From assembly GCA_963751335.1 (NCBI GenBank), contig CAVVUB010000001.1, positions 496,001 through 560,000 of the forward strand: DNA of 64,000 nucleotides, read 5' to 3'. The DNA comes from Bog-473 sp963751335 (GTDB lineage: Bacteria > Actinomycetota > Acidimicrobiia > Acidimicrobiales > RAAP-2). The position numbers were made by a program, and so were the translations under genes. The notes under the pieces are model-generated. The model worked only from the letters and a program-made list of their open reading frames with translations, was not told the DNA's origin and ran no database searches. Positions 58,203 to 64,000 of the stretch are shown here, piece by piece; the first letter of the stretch is position 1, and the number at the start of each line of letters is the position of its first letter.

Positions 58203-58324
58203 GTCAGCGATCCTCGCAGATGCGACGGTCGGCGCAGAGCGACTACGGGACGCACCGAAATGGCGGGACCAATCCGCGCTTGGGTAGGTGGTTCATGTCG
58301 TGCGCCCCGTCGCAGCTCCGGGAG

Positions 58325-58474
58325 CTAATCGGACTTCTTCAGCACGATCGCGGCCACGTGACCCGCCACGATTTGCTCTACCCATTCATAACCCTCGGCA
58401 GCGTGCTTATTGAGTTCCACTTCGAGATCGTCGACGGCCTGTGGCACTCGAATTACGCGATACTGGTCGGTCAT
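58325..58474 (-). CDS. Very small DUF4177-like protein
   Basis: 49 residues: MTDQYRVIRVPQAVDDLEVELNKHAAEGYEWVEQIVAGHVAAIVLKKSD in two halves, the first up to NKH and the second from AAEG. The pattern Y-V ... LN..AAEGYEWV.. VLKK is that of DUF4177 and other small two-strand/one-helix proteins. Function unknown. TAGGCT (58481-58486, minus strand) stands 6 bases before the ATG, predicting a leaderless mRNA, which supports the gene being real despite its size. Confidence 0.7.
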   Translation of the reverse strand: MTDQYRVIRVPQAVDDLEVELNKHAAEGYEWVEQIVAGHVAAIVLKKSD

Positions 58475-58695
58475 GTTCGTAGCCTACGGCTCCGATATCT
58501 CGCGGCTCGGCGGTATCCGTGCCGAAAGTCCTTCGTGCGTGAGGGTGTCCATGGTGCCTCAGGGGTGGCCATACCAGGGCCTGCGGGGCACGTTCCGCGC
58601 TCGACCTCACCCCCAATCCCGCTGAATCGCGCTGGAAACTCCCTGGACTCGCTCGGTTCACTGCCATCCGACCTCATTCTCGGCACAATGGATCT

Positions 58696-59451
58696 ATGGA
58701 GCTCAAGAGCGCGACGGAGGAGCTGTATCGGGTACCTCCAGCTGAATTCATTGCCGCTCGAGACTCAATGGCGGCTGAGGCCCGCCGCGCGGGTAACCCA
58801 GAGCTCGCGTCCTCACTGAAGAAACTGCGCAAACCTTCGGTCGGAGCATGGCTCGCAAATGTTCTTGTGCTCGAACAATCAAGCGATGTCGAGCGTCTGG
58901 TCGACTTGGGCGCCGATCTTCGAGCGCCAACTCGCAAGCTCGAAGGACAACAGATTCGAAGGGTCTCGAAGGAAAAGAGCGACGCAATTTCCATGCTGGT
59001 CCGAGATGCAAGGTCAAGGGCTTCTCGGGCAGGCCAGTCGGTATCCGCGGCTGCGGCGGAGGAGCTCGAAACGACCCTTGAGGCCGCGTTTGCGGATCCT
59101 CGCGCCGCAGAGAGCCTTCTTGAGGCTCGTTTGATCGGTGGTCTCCACTATTCGGGACTCGGTTTCGGTGAGCAGACTGCTACCGGGTCGCCGACCGCCA
59201 CCAAAGGCTCTGCAACCGCACGTCACCGTCGGTCAGAGGCAGACCAGCTTGCCGCTGAGCGCAACCTGGAGGAGGCGCACCGCGACGCAGACCAGGCTGA
59301 TGCTGATGTGGCGAAGACGAGGCAGGCCCTAGCAGAGACCACCCGTGAACTGACCCGACTCAAGTCCGCCGTAGCGCTGGCGGAACGACGGTCCAAAGCG
59401 GCTCACGCGAGAGTTTCGGCGGCCAAGGCGAAGCTCAGCAAGTTACGTTGA
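58696..59451 (+). CDS. Uncharacterised coiled-coil protein
   Basis: 251 residues, not recognised beyond a recurrent actinobacterial hypothetical type. N-terminal helical domain with ATEELYRVPPAEFIAARDSMAAEARRAGNPELASSLKKLRKPSVGAWLANVLV, then a long Glu/Ala/Lys-rich coiled coil (~170-251: AERNLEEAHRDADQADADVAKTRQALAETTRELTRLK). No signal peptide or membrane helix, so cytoplasmic. Start ATG 58696 is 6 bases after CACAAT, possibly leaderless. Confidence 0.7.
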   Translation: MELKSATEELYRVPPAEFIAARDSMAAEARRAGNPELASSLKKLRKPSVGAWLANVLVLEQSSDVERLVDLGADLRAPTRKLEGQQIRRVSKEKSDAISMLVRDARSRASRAGQSVSAAAAEELETTLEAAFADPRAAESLLEARLIGGLHYSGLGFGEQTATGSPTATKGSATARHRRSEADQLAAERNLEEAHRDADQADADVAKTRQALAETTRELTRLKSAVALAERRSKAAHARVSAAKAKLSKLR

Positions 59452-59778
59452 ATGAGGACGGGGTTGGCGTCTGCCGTCGGTAGTACGCATCGAATATCAA
59501 CCCTCTCGCTGCTTGGCGACTCTGCACATCTACAACACACCGCCCCATCGTCCTAACTGGGCTGCCATGTCCTTCACGACGATGCGAGTGGTTGCCGAGT
59601 GAAGCCGTAACGGAGACTCATCGAACGCACGACGGAGTATCGCACCCGTACCGCCAGTCAGGTCTGTAGATTCTCGACGTGGACCTGCAACGTCCGTCCC
59701 GCGCATCAGCAGTGCACGACAGAAGGACACCCTGGGAGTATCGTCAAGAGCTGTGCCGATCCGAATGGCCTCATCTCG
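59452..59778. other. Intergenic region without recognised gene
   Basis: 327 bases after the coiled-coil gene. Antisense frames here are only shadows of the cupin gene. I see no RNA gene, repeat or convincing promoter. Confidence 0.5.
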
Positions 59779-60147
59779 TTGACTGCTGCCAGCACGACCG
59801 CCGCGTGGCCTTGGCCCGACGACCTCGACGCAATGATCGCTGCGCCGGGCTTTCACACTGTCTTGTTCGAGGACGATCGGGTCAGAGTTCTCGATGGACG
59901 TGTTCCACCCGGTGTGACGGTGCCTGTGCACACCCATCGGTGGGGTGGTGTGCTCTACATCCTTGCGACGAGCGACTTCGTCCGCCGAGATCCCGATGGG
60001 AATGTGCTCGCCGATACCAGGGCCTCGAAATCTAGGCCGATCCTGGGAACAGCCGTCTGGGGCGCACCGCTGACGCCGCACTCCTTGGAGAACGTCGGCG
60101 GCGACGAGTTCCGCACCCTCACTGTAGAGATGAAGGACGGGAGTTAG
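59779..60147 (+). CDS. Cupin-domain protein
   Basis: 122 residues from TTG 59779. Cupin motif 1 region RVRVLDGRVPPGVTVPVHTHRWGGVLYILATSDFV (HTH metal ligands), motif 2 region PHSLENVGGDEFRTLTVEMKDG. Short single cupin of unknown activity (could be a regulatory or isomerase type). TTG is the only plausible start in frame; the region upstream in frame lacks ATG or GTG. An alternative start further upstream cannot be excluded. Confidence 0.72.
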   Translation: MTAASTTAAWPWPDDLDAMIAAPGFHTVLFEDDRVRVLDGRVPPGVTVPVHTHRWGGVLYILATSDFVRRDPDGNVLADTRASKSRPILGTAVWGAPLTPHSLENVGGDEFRTLTVEMKDGS

Positions 60148-60343
60148 AACGTTCTCGACGGGCAGGCTGCGCTCGGCGTGCACGTCCTCGGGTGCTGACT
60201 TGCTCTGGATACTCGACCTGCTCAGCACGTAGCGCCAATTTGGCGGCGGGTAGGCCCGACGGCGACCACGCCGGGTACTCCGTCGCAAGCCGTCGCCCTT
60301 CGGCAACCGCCTTGTCGGCGTGCCTCACGGCTGCCTCACTCAT
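60119..60343 (-). CDS. Possible small hypothetical protein
   Basis: 74 residues: MSEAAVRHADKAVAEGRRLATEYPAWSPSGLPAAKLAL in parts, then an Arg/Ser/Gln-rich tail. No family recognised and no ribosome-binding site. It overlaps the cupin 3' end by 29 bases. May be a chance frame. The remaining bases to 60534 hold only the leader of the secreted protein gene. Confidence 0.25.
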   Translation of the reverse strand: MSEAAVRHADKAVAEGRRLATEYPAWSPSGLPAAKLALRAEQVEYPEQVSTRGRARRAQPARRERSNSRPSSLQ

Positions 60344-60534
60344 CGTGTCGCCTACGACGAAATGATTGCTTGGGCTCACCCTCCACAGAACGGACTTGCT
60401 CTGGCCGCTTGACACGTAAAACCGGGGGATGTCTAACCCTGAACCTTCGTCACTTCGGGCATGATGAAGTCCTGCCCGCCGGTGGAGCGGTGTAAGCGGC
60501 ATCCTTCACACGGCGGCGGAAGAGAGGAGCAGTT

Positions 60535-60972
60535 ATGTTTACGAAGCAAGCACTCGGAGCATTCGTTGCTGGCGGTGTGCTCGTCGGTGGGCTCACCTTC
60601 GCCGGTGTGGCACACGGAGTCAGCACAGCGGCTTCGACCTCGACTGGGCAGTCAGATGCTCAGTACATCGCCAAACATGCATGGGTGCAGTCGATCCCTG
60701 CGAGCACATCGACCACCTTGACCGTTCCGGCAGGAGACAGGCTGACGATCACGGATGCTCTCTACCGAAATGTAGGGGATTGCAGTCTCAACATCGTTCT
60801 GAGCGGAACGAGTCATGGATATCCGCTCGTAACCGCCCCTGACGGAACGCTCTTCCCAGGGAGCAGTACCTCAGAAGTCGCCGATCAGTTCGTGCCCGTG
60901 TCGCTCGATTCGGGGTCAGCGGTTTGCGACTTCGCCACCACCATCGTCGGTTACCTCACCGCAATCTCATGA
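60535..60972 (+). CDS. Secreted hypothetical protein
   Basis: 145 residues. Signal peptide MFTKQALGAFVAGGVLVGGLTFAGVAHG, then a small beta-rich domain with two Cys (GDCSLNI and AVCDFAT) likely to form a disulfide. Ser/Thr-rich linker (STSTGQSDAQ, PASTSTTLTVPAG). No family recognised; exported and probably extracellular. AGAGGAG stands 6 bases before the ATG. Confidence 0.7.
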   Translation: MFTKQALGAFVAGGVLVGGLTFAGVAHGVSTAASTSTGQSDAQYIAKHAWVQSIPASTSTTLTVPAGDRLTITDALYRNVGDCSLNIVLSGTSHGYPLVTAPDGTLFPGSSTSEVADQFVPVSLDSGSAVCDFATTIVGYLTAIS

Positions 60973-61194
60973 CCGTCATGGCCTCGTGGCGGAATGTGAC
61001 CGCTCCCCAGGCCTCATGGCTGAGGCTGGTCGCTGGACGATGGTCCACGACCACAACCTGCAAGCAACGCACTGCCGTGAGGTGCCGAGATGGACGGGGT
61101 GGTTCAGTCCTCGGGGAGACCAGAGGTGGCGGGCATGGGCCTGTTCCGAAAATCTCGATGGATTGACAGGGATGCGGGAATTCGGGGTGCGTGG

Positions 61195-61809
61195 GTGAAG
61201 CGTCCATTCCGGCGACTGACCATTGCGACCCTCCTCGTTGGTGCGACCCTTCTCGCGGCGTGCGGGAGTGACGACACAATCGGATCGTCGGCTCTCCTGG
61301 CTCCAAAGACCTATGGGAGTGGACCCGGGCGGTTCACCGTCTCGTTCACCAAGCCGCCCACGACGACACTCCCGACGGCGTTGGGTCATGCGGGTACCAC
61401 GAGTCCGATGGTCGTTCATCTCCCGCCAGGACGCGCCGTCTGGTATGGCGGAAACGTCATTGTCTATGCGACGGATCGCGTTCCGCCAAGGCCCCGGCGC
61501 ATCGAAAGTGTGCTCCGGTCTTCATTGCCAGTCGCAACGGGTGGACGGATGTACCTGCTCGATGGGATGCCAGCGATACGGGAGATTGTGGACTGTCATA
61601 ACGGTGCGGGTCCGTGTCCTGGCAAGATCGGCGCTATTGAGGTGTTGAACGGGCCGGTGCTCATCAGCATGTTCACCCAAGGTCTCGACGAGCAAGCAAC
61701 GACACAAACCCTCGACAGCTTTCGTGTCGAGAACCCAAGCCGACAGTCGGGGGGGTGCCGCTACACCGTCGATCGAAAGGGTTACGACGTCTCCTGTCAG
61801 CGGTCGTGA
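61195..61809 (+). CDS. Secreted lipoprotein, uncharacterised
   Basis: 204 residues from GTG 61195. Lipoprotein signal VKRPFRRLTIATLLVGATLLAACGSDD with lipobox LLAAC. Mature part contains Cys pair (DCHNGAGPCPGKIG) and ends SGGCRYTVDRKGYDVSCQRS. No family recognised; the domain resembles small actinobacterial surface lipoproteins. The frame extends upstream to 61090, but the signal peptide sets the start. Confidence 0.72.
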   Translation: MKRPFRRLTIATLLVGATLLAACGSDDTIGSSALLAPKTYGSGPGRFTVSFTKPPTTTLPTALGHAGTTSPMVVHLPPGRAVWYGGNVIVYATDRVPPRPRRIESVLRSSLPVATGGRMYLLDGMPAIREIVDCHNGAGPCPGKIGAIEVLNGPVLISMFTQGLDEQATTQTLDSFRVENPSRQSGGCRYTVDRKGYDVSCQRS

Positions 61810-62045
61810 CTTGCGTTCATCAGGGCGTGTGGGGCTGCGCGGATCATCTCGACGGCCAGACGAGGCTGCGGGAGTTCGGTCGCGCCCGCAACGAGAAGAC
61901 GAAAAATACGACTCATGTGCCCGCATCGGTTGTCCAAACTAAGATCAAAGGTTGACCCTTTTCCAGACGACACACCGTGCCCACGAGACCGCGTACATGC
62001 GCGCCAACAAGGTCGAACTGTGCGGTCCTCCAACGATCGATGGAA

Positions 62046-62051
62046 TACGGT
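62046..62051 (+). promoter_or_regulatory. -10 box (TACGGT) for leaderless hydrolase mRNA
   Basis: TACGGT is 6 bases before ATG 62058 and supports that start over ATG 62040. The gap 61810-62057 holds no recognised gene. Confidence 0.4.
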
Positions 62052-62057
62052 TTGCAC

Positions 62058-62819
62058 ATGGCATATGTCGACATTTACGGGCACCCCACATGGATATCCG
62101 TAGGGATCGAGAATGATGAGACGGTGTTGCTGTTGCACGGCGGCATTGTAGACAGCCGTTCTCTTCTGGACTCGATTGGTCCGGCGCTCAGTGATCGCTA
62201 CTGCGTTGCGGCATTCGATCGTCGTGGCCATGGGCGCACTGCCGATACCCCAGGCGCGCTTCATTACGACTCGATGGCCGATGAAACAATCGGTGTTCTT
62301 GAGCATCTAGATCGGCCCGCGCACTTGGTCGGCCATAGCGACGGGGGCGATGTGGGACTCCTGGTCGCGATACGGCGACCTGACCTTGTCCAGCGGCTCG
62401 TCATGATTGGATCGAACTTCCACCACGAAGGCCTGCTATCGATCGACGAACTAACAACCCCAGACGTCTATGAGATGTTCGCGACGATGTACGGTGAGTG
62501 TTCACCTGACGGACGGGAGCACTTCGATGAGTTTCTCGCCAAGACCTACGCCATGTGGGCTTCGGAACCCACACTGACGCCGGCGGACCTCGCCAGGGTC
62601 ACAGTACCCGTCCTGGTTCTCGTAGCTGACGACGACGCGATCGCCTTGTCTCATACCTGTTTGCTCTACGAGTCGATTCCGGGCGCACAGCTCGCGGTCG
62701 TCCCAGGTGCATCACATTTGCTGCCTATTGAACAGCCCGAAGAGACGGTACGCATCGTCTGCAAGTTCCTTGAATCGAGCGTGCCGCCCGCAACCTTGAT
62801 GCCGATCAGACGGACCTGA
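62058..62819 (+). CDS. Alpha/beta-hydrolase
   Basis: 253 residues, intact. LLLHGGIVDSRSLLDSIGPALSDRYCVAAFDRRGHGRTADTPG, nucleophile Ser in HLVGHSDGGDVGLLVA, acid Asp in LVLVADDDAIAL, catalytic His in VVPGASHLLPIEQPEETVRIVCKFL. Typical of the alpha/beta-hydrolase_1 group (esterases, epoxide and lactone hydrolases). Substrate unknown. Confidence 0.9.
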   Translation: MAYVDIYGHPTWISVGIENDETVLLLHGGIVDSRSLLDSIGPALSDRYCVAAFDRRGHGRTADTPGALHYDSMADETIGVLEHLDRPAHLVGHSDGGDVGLLVAIRRPDLVQRLVMIGSNFHHEGLLSIDELTTPDVYEMFATMYGECSPDGREHFDEFLAKTYAMWASEPTLTPADLARVTVPVLVLVADDDAIALSHTCLLYESIPGAQLAVVPGASHLLPIEQPEETVRIVCKFLESSVPPATLMPIRRT

Positions 62820-62906
62820 GTCCTGGTTCGCGGATATCGGGCGAACTTCTGCGCCTGGCCGCCGCCGGAGTGTGAGTATCTACGAAGGGGATAGGTTTTC
62901 CAGACC

Positions 62907-63233
62907 TCAGAACCGCCAGTCGACAAGACCCCTCACGACCAGAGCTGTCATCACGAAAAGAGCGATACCGAGGCTCACCCCAACCCAGGCCACCGCTCGC
63001 CCATTGCCAACTCGTCGGGCTTTGACCAATCCGTCAACGCCATAGCCGACTGCGGCGAGGCTCACGGCCACAGTGCCAAAACGGAGTGCCGTTCCGCGGA
63101 AGTGGAGAAGCAATAGAAAGGGTACAAAGGCCCCAACAGCCAACCACAATGAGACCAGGGCCTGAAAATTCCGATTTCGCCTACCTTGGTCGGTCCCCCA
63201 GTCGGCAGAAGGAATCGGTTCGACATCCGCCAT
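62907..63233 (-). CDS. Small membrane protein, uncharacterised
   Basis: 108 residues from ATG 63233. Hydrophilic N-terminus (MADVEPIPSADWGTDQGRRNRN), then three membrane helices: ALVSLWLAVGAFVPFLLLLHF, FGTVAVSLAAVGYGVDGLV, AVAWVGVSLGIALFVMTALVV. Resembles DUF4190-type membrane proteins by pattern, not certain. GATAAT is 6 bases before the ATG (63245-63240 minus strand), predicting a leaderless mRNA. Gap 63285-63510 shows no gene. Confidence 0.65.
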   Translation of the reverse strand: MADVEPIPSADWGTDQGRRNRNFQALVSLWLAVGAFVPFLLLLHFRGTALRFGTVAVSLAAVGYGVDGLVKARRVGNGRAVAWVGVSLGIALFVMTALVVRGLVDWRF

Positions 63234-63510
63234 TGATCGATTATCGCATCCACTACAGAATGCGCTCACCTGGTACAGACCCAACGCAGGACAAAGATAT
63301 TTCGCAGAAGTGGCGTGCCACTAGGCCGGTACGGGGGCAAGCGCCATACGAGTAGCCGGGCAGTACGTCAACGATTGTCGATAAAGTGGCAGGGCCGGTT
63401 TCCGGACCACCTACGCACTCCAGAGATCGGCAGGGCCCCGCCCATGGGAGGCGCTACCGGAGGAGGCGCCACCCCACGCGATCGTCCGCCGACGAGCACG
63501 GAGGAACGAC

Positions 63511-63951
63511 ATGTCACACGTACGCCGTTTCGACCACGTCGGCATCACTGTCGCGGACCTTGATGCGGCGACGCAGTTCTTTGTCGCGTTGGGGCTGGAC
63601 ATCGAGGGAAGAACTTTCGTGGAGGGCGAGTTCATCGACACCGTCATCGGCATCCCGGGCTCAAGAACCGAAATCGTGATGCTTCGGCCGCCGGACAACG
63701 GCACAGGCGTCGAGCTCTCTCGCTTCGTCCGGCCTAGCTGCGTACCGGGCTCACCGGCCGCAATGGCCAACGAGGTCGGCTTGCGAAGCGTCGCGTTCGA
63801 GGTTCGCAACCTGGACGCCGCCGTCGACCAGGCGATGTCCGCCGGGTACGGGTTGGTGGGCGGGATCGGCGAGTATGAGGGCTCTTGGCGGATGGCCTAC
63901 GTCCGAGGCCCCGAGGGGATCATCGTGGCGCTCGCCCAGCCCATCGCCTGA
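63511..63951 (+). CDS. VOC superfamily protein (glyoxalase/dioxygenase-like)
   Basis: 146 residues, intact. RRFDHVGITVADLDAATQFFVALGLDIEGR opens module 1 (His and Glu metal ligands), and LRSVAFEVRNLDAAVDQAMSAGYGLVGGIGEYEGSWRMAYVRGPEGIIVALAQPI closes module 2. Likely a metal-dependent lyase, isomerase or dioxygenase of unknown substrate. GGAGGAA stands 7 bases before the ATG. The final 49 bases of the window hold nothing recognisable. Confidence 0.88.
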   Translation: MSHVRRFDHVGITVADLDAATQFFVALGLDIEGRTFVEGEFIDTVIGIPGSRTEIVMLRPPDNGTGVELSRFVRPSCVPGSPAAMANEVGLRSVAFEVRNLDAAVDQAMSAGYGLVGGIGEYEGSWRMAYVRGPEGIIVALAQPIA

Positions 63952-64000
63952 CCGTCCCCGCTAGGTGGGGCAGATCCGCTTCAGTCGCGAGATAGGTCGA

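Noticed and set aside
59530..60306. 258-residue minus-strand frame opposite the cupin
   Set aside because: No start context, no motif, and codon pattern of a shadow. The cupin on the plus strand explains the region.
61141..61890. Two similar stretches (about 61150 and 61846) around the lipoprotein gene
   Set aside because: Only about 26 of 36 bases match, without borders or inverted ends, so I cannot claim a repeat or attachment-site pair.

Overview
The window is high-GC actinobacterial DNA. The gene families (13E12-type DUF222/HNH nuclease, double-domain FadE-like acyl-CoA dehydrogenase, ECF42 sigma factor with a DGPF partner, many acyl-CoA and ester enzymes) and the frequent leaderless start codons behind a TANNNT box point to Actinobacteria, plausibly an uncultivated member of Acidimicrobiia. 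That class-level guess is inference. No rRNA, tRNA, CRISPR array or phage module was seen.

Layout. 0-8.7 kb: end of a nitronate monooxygenase, nitroreductase, PA14-containing GH3 glycosidase overlapping an MFS exporter, DUF222/HNH protein, second MFS protein. 8.6-16 kb: acyl-CoA ligase, AraC-type regulator with VOC protein, ABC-2 exporter, divergent MarR regulator and DHA2 exporter, PrmC-related methyltransferase. 16-24 kb: YdcF-like protein, fused acyl-CoA dehydrogenase, ABC-F protein, CrtI-like oxidoreductase, RidA, L,D-transpeptidase. 24-28 kb: SDR, Baeyer-Villiger monooxygenase and HSL esterase on one strand, a likely alcohol-ketone-ester-acid catabolic set. 28-33 kb: ECF42 sigma factor/DGPF pair, RNA methyltransferase, ArsR and zinc-type CDF exporter. 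33-41 kb: PhyH dioxygenase, PBP remnant, secreted propeller-repeat protein, IS30 remnant, enoyl-CoA hydratase, arylsulfatase. 41-47.7 kb: GNAT, HAD, DUF4177, amidohydrolase with divergent TetR, two alpha/beta hydrolases. 47.7-57 kb: a branched-chain amino acid (HAAT) type ABC importer in unusual fused form. 57-64 kb: peptidase, small orphan, secreted or membrane proteins, cupin, hydrolase and VOC protein, somewhat less GC-rich.

The most notable locus is 47.7-56 kb. One polypeptide carries LivH+LivM permease domains. The next, overlapping by 8 bp, is an unbroken 978-residue MFS + LivF + LivG fusion. A lipoprotein binding protein overlaps that by 4 bp, and a second binding protein diverges upstream.

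About twenty genes between 0 and 51 kb are split by single-base frameshifts although both halves keep family motifs. I treat them as single genes with probable assembly indels and give full spans. From 51.9 kb to the end no gene looks frameshifted. Short G-rich tandem repeats recur in gene gaps, and one lies inside an esterase gene as an in-frame proline-rich insert.
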